From positions 1 to 38,376 of the IMG/VR virus record IMGVR_UViG_3300033571_012668: a DNA stretch of 38,376 nucleotides. One strand, given 5' to 3'. Source of the stretch: a virus. Shown one piece after another: positions 22,178 to 29,885 of the stretch. How positions within the stretch are numbered: position 1 is the stretch's first letter; each line of letters begins with the position of its first letter. Below the pieces are notes generated by a model. That model had not been told where the DNA came from and did not search any database. It was given only the letters and a program-made list of their open reading frames with translations. Both the position numbers and the translations under genes were made by a program.

Positions 22178-22767
22178 TGAAAAATTTACTATTAACCTTA
22201 TCAATCTTATTTTCAATTAATGTTTGGTCGCAAAAGACCTTACGCGATTCGATCTATATCAAATCAGACATATTTGAAATAGTCTATTCTGAAAAGCTAC
22301 AACAACCGAAATTCATTAGGTACACAGTACAGTGTCCAAACGGTGATGCCTCTAGAAAAGGAATGGACTTTTATGTTTGTGATTCAATCCTTACTTCAGA
22401 TAACCTAGACTACGTAAACAACCAATACGACAAGGGTCACCTAGCGCCGGCTGCTGACTTTAACTGTAATAAGGAGATGCTGTATAAGACCTTTAGCTAT
22501 CTAAACTGTTCCCTCCAACAGGAAAACCTAAATCGAACTACTTGGAGACTTCTTGAAGCTAGAGAAAGAGAGCTGGCAAAGACTCATGGAAAAGTGGTCG
22601 TTGAGATAAGATGCGTATTTTCTAAAAGTTCGATTGTTCTCCCAAGCGGAGCGACCATTCCGGACGGATATTATAAGACCATAAAATACGGAAAGTCAAC
22701 AGAGAAGTATTACTTTAAAAACGAGAAACCTCTTTCTACTGATTACACAAAATATAAGATAAAATGA
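22177..22767 (+). CDS. Secreted DNA/RNA non-specific endonuclease
   Basis: 196 residues. Signal peptide 1-18 (SILFSINVWSQ). The catalytic motif Y84-D-K-G-H88-L-A-P (YDKGHLAPAADF) is the D-R-G-H-type signature of the His-Me finger NUC1 endonuclease family; a further Asn region (YLNCSLQQENLNRTTW, residues 109-124) fits the metal-ligand Asn. The family cleaves DNA and RNA without sequence preference and needs a divalent metal. Its start overlaps the stop of the lectin gene (TAATGA) and its stop overlaps the next gene. In the periplasm or outside the cell it could degrade nucleic acid released at lysis or incoming DNA from competing phages. Role is inference. Confidence 0.85.
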   Translation: MKNLLLTLSILFSINVWSQKTLRDSIYIKSDIFEIVYSEKLQQPKFIRYTVQCPNGDASRKGMDFYVCDSILTSDNLDYVNNQYDKGHLAPAADFNCNKEMLYKTFSYLNCSLQQENLNRTTWRLLEARERELAKTHGKVVVEIRCVFSKSSIVLPSGATIPDGYYKTIKYGKSTEKYYFKNEKPLSTDYTKYKIK

Positions 22768-23216
22768 GAAAACTAACATTACTTTTTGCAATAATCTTGA
22801 TTATAATAGACATAAATGCTCAAGAATGTGTCTATGTCGATTCAGTATATTCGACTGCAAAGCTTAGAGAGATGGGAAATCGTGACATCAAGTTTGGAAT
22901 AAGACAGATAGTAGAGGACGAACTCTCTGAAAAGTATTGTTTGGGCGAAGGTTCAGATATAGACGTGGAAGTATTCTATTTTGGAATACCTAAACACTCG
23001 ATCCGAATCGTAGGAGTAGAAAAGACTAATCAGATAACACAAGTCGGAGTTAGGTTATATTACAAAGGAGTCAAGTATGAGGGAATCGGAGAATCGGATG
23101 TTGAAGTTAGAGCAGTCATGATAGAACTAGTCGATAACAAGGTTCCATTCGATAAGATGACGGTCTCATCTGCCCTAAAAAAAGCAATACATGAAGCAGT
23201 TACTAGCATGCCTTAG
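22764..23216 (+). CDS. Small exported protein, distantly CsgG-like
   Basis: 150 residues. Signal peptide 1-19 (IIIDINAQ). The mature part begins ECVYVDSVYS and includes IDVEVFYFGIPKHSIRIVGV, TQVGVRLYYKGVKYEGIGES and a C-terminal helix (ALKKAIHEAVTSM). The order of strand, short loop, strand with a GxGxS turn and final helix recalls the CsgG-like protein encoded at 18103, but sequence identity is low. It overlaps the nuclease gene by ATGA and the zincin gene by 26 bases. It may be a periplasmic partner or chaperone for the operon. I would not name a function. Confidence 0.6.
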   Translation: MRKLTLLFAIILIIIDINAQECVYVDSVYSTAKLREMGNRDIKFGIRQIVEDELSEKYCLGEGSDIDVEVFYFGIPKHSIRIVGVEKTNQITQVGVRLYYKGVKYEGIGESDVEVRAVMIELVDNKVPFDKMTVSSALKKAIHEAVTSMP

Positions 23217-23655
23217 TTTACTAATCACACTGACTGTCTCTGCTCAAATAAAGGTGGACGATATCGGTGAGGGTTGGAAAGACAGCGTAAATAGAGCGAT
23301 AGAAAAGATCAAGGAGTCAGACCCTTTTTATCATGTCTTTTTAAACGCAAACTGCAATCACATAAGCTACACGATGGCCAGCTTCTCAACGACTGAGGGC
23401 GATTCGACCATACTCATTTCTACTAGACAGATGAAGGCAGGATACGTAAACGATATCGCCTCTACGTTGGTCCATGAATCTCTACACCTATATTTGAAAA
23501 GGCTGGGTTTGAAACTAACTGAACGTGAAGAAGAACTCATGTGTTATAGGTTTGAACTCATGTTTCTATTTAGGGTGATAGATGTGGAGGCATGGCTAAT
23601 GTCTCACGCAATAACTATGATCAACCACTATTCTATTGAAGATGAGAGGAAATAA
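23191..23655 (+). CDS. Secreted zincin-like protein (HESLH motif)
   Basis: 154 residues, signal peptide 1-18 (LLACLSLLITLTVSAQ). H95-E-S-L-H99 is a zinc-metallopeptidase HExxH motif, followed by acidic residues at 111-115 (EREEEL) that could give a third ligand. The region before it (DSTILISTRQMKAGYVNDIA) resembles the edge strand and helix of small zincins. The fold is truncated relative to classical metallopeptidases, so enzymatic activity is not certain. It is the last gene of the envelope operon. A role in opening the cell wall, processing surface proteins or lysis are all open. Confidence 0.65.
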   Translation: MKQLLACLSLLITLTVSAQIKVDDIGEGWKDSVNRAIEKIKESDPFYHVFLNANCNHISYTMASFSTTEGDSTILISTRQMKAGYVNDIASTLVHESLHLYLKRLGLKLTEREEELMCYRFELMFLFRVIDVEAWLMSHAITMINHYSIEDERK

Positions 23656-23658
23656 AGT

Positions 23659-25224
23659 TTATCGATTCGACAGGTTGACTGTCTTCTTGGCGATCTCAAA
23701 CTTTTGTTCCCTATAGATCTCCTCTCTCACCTTTGAATGTTTTATAGAATAACCGCTCAAACCATCGATGAGATCCCAAACGATCACGTTGTTCTTTTCA
23801 GCAAGCTTACGCATGCCTCGACCGATGGCCTGTCTTAGGGTGATTTCAGCCTTAATGGACTCTGCTAGGATTATGTGGTGTAGGTTCTTAGAGTCGATAC
23901 CTGTCGCAAACGTTCCGTAACTCGCAACGATTATCACCTCGTCTTGGGACTCAAGCACGACCTTAAACTGGTCTCGATCGATTGAGTCTACCTCACCGTC
24001 TATGTAGAAGGTTTTCTTATTCCATTCTAATAGCTTGGACTGAATCATCTTACCGTATCCGTTTTTAACATCGGAAAATAGGATTAGCGTGTTTTTGTTT
24101 ACTTCCTTACAAAGGTCACTGATGTAGTCTAAGCGCTCCTTACTCTCAAAGATTATTCCTTTTTCGATGGCAAGCATGTCCCTTCCAAAGTCCTTAGGAT
24201 CCTTGTACATTTCCTTACCTGTCTCCTTTAAGTGCCAATACTTTTGGATTTGTGGATCGTTTTCATCATACTTAAGGCTCACCATCTCTATCTTGATGTT
24301 TGGAGAATATCCGTTATCGATTAGGTGCTTAGCCGAAAGAACCATGACTAGAGGACCGACTGTTTCTTGTACCCTAAAGAAGTCCGAAAACTCCTCATCT
24401 ATCTTAACGGTTCCAGAGAGACCCAATCGATATTCCCAATTGATACAAGAAAGAAGAATGTCTCTAATCGAGTTTCCCTTAGACTTGTGGACCTCATCGA
24501 CTTGAACGATTGAGAACTTGCTAAATACTTCTATCGGTAGGTTGACTAGGCTTTGATATGTTGAGATGACTACTTCAGCATCTTCAAACTTTTCTTGAGT
24601 AAACTTCTCCTTTCCGCCTATTGATAAGACCTTCCATTCCTTACCAGGCTTGGCGTACATCTCAAACTTTTCAGCAGTCTGACTGACTAACGAAACGTTT
24701 GGAACTATGATTAGGCTTTTCTTGTCCTTTGAGATCTTACCGCCGTCTCTTAAGAAAGAGTTGTATATGTAAAAGATTAGAGTCTTACCAGCAGAGGTCG
24801 CAAGCTCCTCGGTACAGAACCTGTATTTGATTGCTCTAAACGCTCCTTCGATCTGATAGTCCCTAGGAACTATTGGGAATCCTCTCTCATCAACTATACC
24901 ATCCAGTAAGTTAGACACATACTTTAGATAAAGATCCTTTGATATGGTAGGATTAACGAATATCTCTGATCCTTCTATCTCACATTCATATCCATACTTG
25001 TCGCAGAAGTTATAGATCTCCTTCCACAGACCGATTGCTATTTCTCCGTTTTTAGTTATGAATGTGTCCAGTCCATCCCAAATACCACGGTCAACTAGAA
25101 CGTTGAATGCTGCTTTCTTAGACTTCTTTTTAAACGCGTTGAACAACGCTGTCCTCTCTTGATTTAGAGTGGTCTCAACCAATTTAATGAATTTCTTATC
25201 TTGGGTGACCTTGAATTTTAACAC
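23659..25224 (-). CDS. uvsW: UvsW-type superfamily 2 helicase
   Basis: 521 residues (T4 UvsW 587), with a GTG start (complement of 25222-25224). Walker A is T143-S-A-G-K147-T148, preceded by the Q-like PRDYQIEGAF. Motif II is D243-E-V-H246, motif III S270-G-T272, and motif VI Q465-A-I-G-R-G-M-R472. The N-terminal 110 residues match the small UvsW accessory domain. T4 UvsW unwinds branched DNA and R-loops and is needed to switch from origin to recombination-dependent replication. It lies 3 bases after the coiled-coil gene 25228-25662 and converges with the zincin gene, 3 bases away. Confidence 0.9.
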   Translation of the reverse strand: MLKFKVTQDKKFIKLVETTLNQERTALFNAFKKKSKKAAFNVLVDRGIWDGLDTFITKNGEIAIGLWKEIYNFCDKYGYECEIEGSEIFVNPTISKDLYLKYVSNLLDGIVDERGFPIVPRDYQIEGAFRAIKYRFCTEELATSAGKTLIFYIYNSFLRDGGKISKDKKSLIIVPNVSLVSQTAEKFEMYAKPGKEWKVLSIGGKEKFTQEKFEDAEVVISTYQSLVNLPIEVFSKFSIVQVDEVHKSKGNSIRDILLSCINWEYRLGLSGTVKIDEEFSDFFRVQETVGPLVMVLSAKHLIDNGYSPNIKIEMVSLKYDENDPQIQKYWHLKETGKEMYKDPKDFGRDMLAIEKGIIFESKERLDYISDLCKEVNKNTLILFSDVKNGYGKMIQSKLLEWNKKTFYIDGEVDSIDRDQFKVVLESQDEVIIVASYGTFATGIDSKNLHHIILAESIKAEITLRQAIGRGMRKLAEKNNVIVWDLIDGLSGYSIKHSKVREEIYREQKFEIAKKTVNLSNR

Positions 25225-25227
25225 GGT

Positions 25228-25662
25228 TTATAGGCCTAATGTTTTTTCGATATCGATTCTAGTCTTTATTCCAAAGATGATGCTATCGATAGTCTTTATC
25301 GACTCGTTATAGAACGATACTTGGTTCTCAAACAGTTCAAGAGACTCTTTTGTGCTTGACGTCTTTCCTTCGATCACGACAGTCTTTTCGTTTGACTGAT
25401 ATCTGATCTGTAGGTTTTTTGATAGGTTTTCCATTTCAGTAGAACGTTCTTCCCTAAACTTTTTACGTAGAGTCGTGATGTTTTCCAACAAGGTGTGATT
25501 GTCTTCAAGAAGTCTTTGTCTTAAGGAAAGCATGTTTACTTGAGCCTCTTTCAAGGTCTTTAGGTTGCTTAACTTCTCTATGTTTTCATAGATCTCAGAG
25601 GAAGTTGTTGCTCTACTCTCACTAAACTTCTTAGTTATCTTCTTCTTGGTCTCTTCGTTCAT
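25228..25662 (-). CDS. Coiled-coil protein, UvsY-like candidate
   Basis: 144 residues. Long helical segments span about residues 30-85 and 105-140, interrupted by a basic/polar strand region (RYQSNEKTVVIEG). The C-terminal helix is YNESIKTIDSIIFGIKTRID. T4 UvsY (137 residues) has the same length, a similar central RYEKSEMKTVLSAD stretch and a final helix LDAIKSRGFAIKHI, and its gene is a close neighbour of uvsW in T4. The pattern suggests the recombination mediator that loads UvsX. This is a motif-level match only. A promoter-like TATAATTAACTATC (25688-25701) lies 25 bases upstream. Confidence 0.45.
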   Translation of the reverse strand: MNEETKKKITKKFSESRATTSSEIYENIEKLSNLKTLKEAQVNMLSLRQRLLEDNHTLLENITTLRKKFREERSTEMENLSKNLQIRYQSNEKTVVIEGKTSSTKESLELFENQVSFYNESIKTIDSIIFGIKTRIDIEKTLGL

Positions 25663-25687
25663 CTCAGTTCTTCTTAAATGGATTTTT

Positions 25688-25701
25688 GATAGTTAATTAT
25701 A
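25688..25701 (-). promoter_or_regulatory. Second-class promoter-like element before the UvsY-like/uvsW pair
   Basis: TATAATTAACTATC followed by AAAAATCC on the minus strand, 25 bases before the start. It is nearly the same as the element at 29852-29865. Confidence 0.45.
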
Positions 25702-25722
25702 CTAAGAAAATCGAATGGGTTC

Positions 25723-26208
25723 CTATCCTACAAAGTCTATGAACTTATAATAGTTTGAGTTCATTTGGAAGTGATCGTCGTTTTCCATATCGTCCTTACT
25801 CAATGAAGTGATGATCTCGTTTCCTAAGTCAGTAGATGAACCGTCTGCAAAATAGTACTTTGCATACTCGTCGCCTTGACCAGCAACCACCATTGCCTTT
25901 ATCTTGTACTTCTCATACATCTTAGGTATCGATTCCACAAAAGCAGGCTCATCGTCTAGTTTTATGAAGACTGATGGGTAACCTATGAGAGTACCGTTCT
26001 TAGAAAGAAAGGCAGTCTGCTTAACGTTAGTGTGATTGAAAAACATTTTTGACTTTGCCTTTGAATAACTGTCCTTGTTTAGGAACACGATTATTGCGAA
26101 GGGCAGTCGATTTTGTATTGTGTCTCTAAGCTCTTGCCAAGAAGGAGCAAAGCTTTCCTTGTCCTCTTCTTTAGAGAAATCTTCAAACAATTTAAGGTAT
26201 TTAGTCAC
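25723..26208 (-). CDS. Hypothetical protein with capsid-targeting-like N-terminus
   Basis: 161 residues, GTG start (complement of 26206-26208). MTKYLKLFEDFSKEED fits the tag motif and contains L-F-E. The rest looks like a mixed alpha/beta domain (LPFAIIVFLNKDSY, FIKLDDEPAFVE, YKIKAMVVAGQGDEYAKYYF). No family is recognised. A late-promoter-like GATAAATAA (26229-26237 on the minus strand) lies 20 bases before the start in the divergent region shared with the HAD gene. Under the tag hypothesis it would be head-packaged. Confidence 0.62.
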   Translation of the reverse strand: MTKYLKLFEDFSKEEDKESFAPSWQELRDTIQNRLPFAIIVFLNKDSYSKAKSKMFFNHTNVKQTAFLSKNGTLIGYPSVFIKLDDEPAFVESIPKMYEKYKIKAMVVAGQGDEYAKYYFADGSSTDLGNEIITSLSKDDMENDDHFQMNSNYYKFIDFVG

Positions 26209-26228
26209 GATAAAGCTAAAACTTTTTA

Positions 26229-26237
26229 TTATTTATC
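26229..26237 (-). promoter_or_regulatory. Late-promoter-like element before 26208
   Basis: GATAAATAA on the minus strand in a true divergent intergenic region, 20 bases before the GTG start. Confidence 0.5.
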
Positions 26238-26256
26238 AATAAAATATAGTATAACT

Positions 26257-26823
26257 ATGTTTATGACAGAAATAACTAAGATATCAGTATTCGATTTTGA
26301 TGAGACTATCGTTAGAATGCCGAGCTATACTGCAAGCAAACATGTGGAACGAGCAACCGATGGAGCTCATAAATTTCCTACTCCTTATTCGTTTTACGAC
26401 CATCCGCTTTCATTAGATAGAAGCTTACATAACATTCAGTTCATTTCACCTGTACTAGACGACTGGCGGCTTTCTGTTCATGACCGAAGCAGTAAAACTA
26501 TTTTGATAACCCATAGGATAGAAGAGCTTAAATATGATGTAAAAAAAGTATTAAGCACTAGCGGTCTAGGATTTGACGCTTATTATTATTTAGGTAGAGT
26601 GACTGAAAAGTTCGACACATTGGTTAGAGAGCTCGAAGAAAATCCTTCGATAAACGAGGTCAACATCTATGAAGACTCACTAGAACAAATCATAAAGTAT
26701 AGAACTGGTTTTGAATCTTTGAGTAAATTTTATGACGTAAGATTCTATTTCGTCGATAAAACTAAGGTAATTAGGCTTTATGACTTTAAGATAGGAGAAA
26801 AAAGAAGAATTCAATTGATATGA
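26257..26823 (+). CDS. HAD-family phosphatase, Swiss-army-knife RNA repair type
   Basis: 188 residues from the ATG at 26257. The in-frame start at 26113 would overlap the divergent gene and its promoter and gives a basic unrelated leader, so it is rejected. D13-F-D15-E-T17 is the HAD catalytic motif, with KTILITH as motif II and EVNIYEDSLEQIIKY as the acidic motif. The spacing, including SFYDHPLSL, resembles the Swiss Army Knife RNA repair HAD family, known from its fusion or neighbourhood with RNA ligases and kinases. It overlaps the kinase gene by ATGA. A phosphatase/kinase pair is like T4 Pnkp split in two. Family call is moderate. Confidence 0.7.
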   Translation: MFMTEITKISVFDFDETIVRMPSYTASKHVERATDGAHKFPTPYSFYDHPLSLDRSLHNIQFISPVLDDWRLSVHDRSSKTILITHRIEELKYDVKKVLSTSGLGFDAYYYLGRVTEKFDTLVRELEENPSINEVNIYEDSLEQIIKYRTGFESLSKFYDVRFYFVDKTKVIRLYDFKIGEKRRIQLI

Positions 26824-27413
26824 TAGTTTTAATAGAGGGTCACAGACATAGCGGAAAGACTTACTTAATGGAAAGGTTCTTTGAACAGAACACAAATCCC
26901 AAGGTCCATTATTACAAGTTCATGTTTGCCAAGTACATAGATGAGCTTGAGATGAGAGATCAAGAAACTGGTCCAGGTGTTCACTACTTTAGCATCGCAA
27001 ACGTCATGACCATATTAGAACTAAATCAGACTCTGCTAAAGGATGAGATCGTAGTGTTTGATAGGTCCATATTCTCTGCATACGTATGGTCGATATATCG
27101 AGAACGAATGGATAAGGATAGGTTGGTTGAAGAGTTTGGAAAGATTCTTAAAAGTGATCTTTGGCAAAACTGTAGAGTGGTCTACGTAAAACGACCAGTT
27201 GAGATATCTACTGAGACTCGAGAAAAAGACTACTTCGGTAATTTTGAAAACGCTGAAGCTGAGAAAAACCTGTTTGAACAGCTCTTTAGTAATTTCATAG
27301 AACAAATCAGTGATAATAAACGAAACAATAAGCTTTTAAGGTTTACTAATAACTTTGATTTATTAAGCGAGGAAAGGTTCATAATGATGTTAAACAATCA
27401 AGTAAATACTTAG
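26820..27413 (+). CDS. P-loop nucleotide or polynucleotide kinase
   Basis: 197 residues. Walker A is G7-H-R-H-S-G12-K13-T14 (EGHRHSGKTYL), with VVFDRSIFSAYVW as the acceptor-side DRS motif and later VYVKRPVEIS and REKDYF as a lid region. The sequence is of the thymidylate-kinase-like or deoxynucleoside-kinase-like P-loop class; phage polynucleotide kinases belong to the same broad fold. The start overlaps the HAD stop (ATGA), so the two are co-translated. With the HAD partner it may heal 3' and 5' ends of nucleic acids; a dNMP kinase is the simpler alternative. Confidence 0.7.
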   Translation: MIVLIEGHRHSGKTYLMERFFEQNTNPKVHYYKFMFAKYIDELEMRDQETGPGVHYFSIANVMTILELNQTLLKDEIVVFDRSIFSAYVWSIYRERMDKDRLVEEFGKILKSDLWQNCRVVYVKRPVEISTETREKDYFGNFENAEAEKNLFEQLFSNFIEQISDNKRNNKLLRFTNNFDLLSEERFIMMLNNQVNT

Positions 27414-27423
27414 GTCTATTTTT

Positions 27424-27434
27424 AATAAATAACA
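27424..27434 (+). promoter_or_regulatory. Late-promoter-like element before 27449
   Basis: TTAATAAATAA in a 35-base intergenic gap, 14 bases before the ATG of a tagged gene. Confidence 0.55.
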
Positions 27435-27448
27435 AAAAATAGACTACA

Positions 27449-27979
27449 ATGCCAAAGTTAAAAAAGTTTTCGCAATTCGTAAACGAAGCAGAAGTAATGA
27501 CGATGCCTTTAAAGGGATATCCAGCAGAAACAATAATCGCTAGAATAGAAGAATTGATGGAAGCTCTTTCTGATAAAGTTAAATTCGGAGTTCCTTCTGA
27601 TTACTTAGGTAGGGCAACTACATATAAAGATGCGAACGCAGCAATCCAACGAATCAAGGACATTAAGCATTACTATGACAGTAAAGCGGAAGAAGTAAGA
27701 TTCTATTGCTGGTCGATAAGCTATCAAGGAAGCTGGAAGGCTACTAAGAACCTAAAATCTAAGATAGCGACAGACGGCGGTTTTGGCGATCAAGAAAATA
27801 ACTTGAACCTGAAGAAGGTGATAAGCTATTTCATAGAAAACGCAGAAGACTCCGACAACGTTGAAAGCCTTGCAATAAGCATAGACTCACCGACTGTTAG
27901 AAAGTCGATGCAGTCTACTAAACCTAACGTAGAGGTAGCTGACGATAACCAACAAGAACAACAAGAACAACAAGCATAA
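27449..27979 (+). CDS. Hypothetical protein with strong capsid-targeting-like N-terminus
   Basis: 176 residues. MPKLKKFSQFVNEAEV at the N-terminus is, with the 6136 gene, the closest match to T4 MKTYQEFIAE; V-N-E is at the expected processing point. The body has ETIIARIEELMEALSDKV and RFYCWSISYQGSWKATKNL and ends in a Gln/Glu repeat tail (QQEQQEQQA, 27949-27976). No enzyme motif is seen. A late-promoter-like TTAATAAATAA lies at 27424-27434. It separates the kinase gene from the ligase-like gene by a short gap, so it sits inside the repair-like locus. Its function is unknown. Confidence 0.65.
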   Translation: MPKLKKFSQFVNEAEVMTMPLKGYPAETIIARIEELMEALSDKVKFGVPSDYLGRATTYKDANAAIQRIKDIKHYYDSKAEEVRFYCWSISYQGSWKATKNLKSKIATDGGFGDQENNLNLKKVISYFIENAEDSDNVESLAISIDSPTVRKSMQSTKPNVEVADDNQQEQQEQQA

Positions 27980-27985
27980 ACTAGC

Positions 27986-29842
27986 ATGGCCGGTATAAAC
28001 CATTTAAAAGAACTTCAAGAAAAGAAGGGCGACACCTTTTTAAATGGTCTTCTTAACAATTACGTGATAATTAGTGAGAAGATCAGTGGAGCTTTCTTTG
28101 GACTTAAGAAGACAAAAGACGACACTTTCAAGTATTTTAAGAAGAACGGAGAGATCACGTATGTCGATAGAGTCCTCATGCAGTATTACAATCCAGCGGT
28201 TAGCTTCTTTGAGAAGATGCCTCAACCTAAGAGAGAAAGAATACCTTCTAACTTCTTTTTTGGTTTTGAATACTTTAATAGGGGAGACCATAGCGTTTCA
28301 GTAGGCAGACCCGTAAAAAACAACTTAGTCCTATCTTACATACACAGACTTGATGATTCTGGAAACGTGATTGAGACCTTACAATCAGGAGAGCAGCTAT
28401 CTAAATGGGCAGAATACTTGGAAGTAGAGGCGCCACCGATCATATTTGAAGGACGTCTGGACGACGAACAACGTAGGGAGATATTGGACTTTGTCTATTC
28501 AGACCAATCTCAATTAGAAGAAAAGTTTAAGACTAGATCCTTTACTAAACACATAATAGCTATCCTTTGTCCTGAAAAGACTGCTCAGATCGGAGATCGT
28601 GAGATTGGGACCCTAATCTTTAGGTTCTATGGATTAGAAAAGGGAGAAGAGACTTCTTATCTTGCCAAGATCGTGGACCCTCTGTTTCAAAACAAGAAGC
28701 AAAAGGGGACTGAGAAAAACATGTCACAGGATTACATATGGTTGATAGTAATCGATCTAATGAATCACTTTGAGATGTATCAGGTTGATGAGTTAAGAAA
28801 TTGTGTGCAAGACGGATCTAACTTTGATCAAAAGTACATCAACCTAATCAATAAGATCTATAAGGATTTTATGAAGGAGTATTCTGTAAAATACGATGGT
28901 CTTGAACTTGAAGTGCCTGAATACTTACAGCGCCCAGAGTTTGCTTTAAACCTACCGTTAGTAGGAGACGACTCTGTGATATCCCTAATCAAAAGAAGCA
29001 CAGTAAACGCAGAGATCTATAAGGTTCTCTTAAACTTCTTTAGAAAGACTAGAAAAAGATCTAGTTCTGGCTTCTTTACGCCTGAACTTGTATCACAACT
29101 AAACCTTACTGTTCAAAAGATCAGAAACATAGTCTTAGGCGATGCAATCTATGAGGGACTATTCCCTAGCTTTAACCAGTTTATATCTTCACCTAGCGAA
29201 GGACTTATGCTTAGCGAAAAGGAATACGCAGAACAGGATGAACCCAAAAAGGCTACCAAGGTCAACATAATGATCGGTCAGTTTCAGCCAGTAACTAGGG
29301 GACACCTAGAAGCTGCGGCTAGACTAAAGGCAAAGAACGGTAAACCGGTAGTATTGATCGCGATTCACACCGGCAAAAGGACAAAAGGGACTCCAATATC
29401 TAAGAAGTTCGTTAACCTGATGCTGAGCAAAACCCAACAGACAAATCCAGATCTCATAAAGGATTATAGGATAATCGAAAGCGGCTTGATAGACGACGTG
29501 ATAAAAGCTCTGACTCCAGACTACGCCCCGATGCTTTGGGGAACAAGCGGACGTCGCTTACACGACTATGCAATACAGTTTGATTACATCAAAAAGAGAA
29601 ATATTCCTCTTAGAATATCAAAAGATTTTAGCCTAATTGAGCTGCCTAGTTTAGTTAGATCAGACGATGTTTTAGCTGCGATAAAAAGTTCAGATTTTAA
29701 CGAATTTAAGAAGCTGACACCGGAAATCATACATTCTGAGTTCTTTAACCTACAGATGGAGATGGGAGTTTCTACTCCAGTAAACGAAACAAACGACAGC
29801 AGATTAGTCGATAAAAACTTTGATAAAGAAGAACTTATTTGA
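27986..29842 (+). CDS. Fusion of ligase-like domain and HIGH-type nucleotidyltransferase
   Basis: 618 residues. The N-terminal domain carries ligase-like motifs: K32-I-S-G35 (SEKISGAFFGLKK, motif I, KxxG), FFGFEYF (residues 91-97, motif III), a motif-IV-like EIGTLIFRF (206-214) and motif V A227-K228-I-V-D-P. The closest family resemblance is T4 Rnl2-type RNA ligase (REKIHG). The C-terminal domain (residues about 425-590) is a cytidylyltransferase-like fold with G431-Q-F-Q-P-V-T-R-G-H440 and ISKKF, as in NMN or pantetheine-phosphate adenylyltransferases. KVP40 and others encode separate NAD-salvage adenylyltransferases; the fusion to a ligase domain is unusual. It follows the tagged gene 27449 by 6 bases. 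Confidence 0.75.
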   Translation: MAGINHLKELQEKKGDTFLNGLLNNYVIISEKISGAFFGLKKTKDDTFKYFKKNGEITYVDRVLMQYYNPAVSFFEKMPQPKRERIPSNFFFGFEYFNRGDHSVSVGRPVKNNLVLSYIHRLDDSGNVIETLQSGEQLSKWAEYLEVEAPPIIFEGRLDDEQRREILDFVYSDQSQLEEKFKTRSFTKHIIAILCPEKTAQIGDREIGTLIFRFYGLEKGEETSYLAKIVDPLFQNKKQKGTEKNMSQDYIWLIVIDLMNHFEMYQVDELRNCVQDGSNFDQKYINLINKIYKDFMKEYSVKYDGLELEVPEYLQRPEFALNLPLVGDDSVISLIKRSTVNAEIYKVLLNFFRKTRKRSSSGFFTPELVSQLNLTVQKIRNIVLGDAIYEGLFPSFNQFISSPSEGLMLSEKEYAEQDEPKKATKVNIMIGQFQPVTRGHLEAAARLKAKNGKPVVLIAIHTGKRTKGTPISKKFVNLMLSKTQQTNPDLIKDYRIIESGLIDDVIKALTPDYAPMLWGTSGRRLHDYAIQFDYIKKRNIPLRISKDFSLIELPSLVRSDDVLAAIKSSDFNEFKKLTPEIIHSEFFNLQMEMGVSTPVNETNDSRLVDKNFDKEELI

Positions 29843-29851
29843 TTTCTTTGA

Positions 29852-29865
29852 TATAATAAACTATC
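29852..29865 (+). promoter_or_regulatory. Second-class promoter-like element before 29886
   Basis: TATAATAAACTATC followed by AAAAAAAATCC, 20 bases before the metallophosphoesterase ATG. It matches 25688-25701 at all but one base of the core. Confidence 0.45.
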
Positions 29866-29885
29866 AAAAAAAATCCTAGCTTCCG

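Noticed and set aside
26113-26256. Longer N-terminus of the HAD gene starting at 26113
   Set aside because: The extra 48 residues overlap the divergent tagged gene and the promoter region, and are unlike the HAD family. The ATG at 26257 begins the conserved part.
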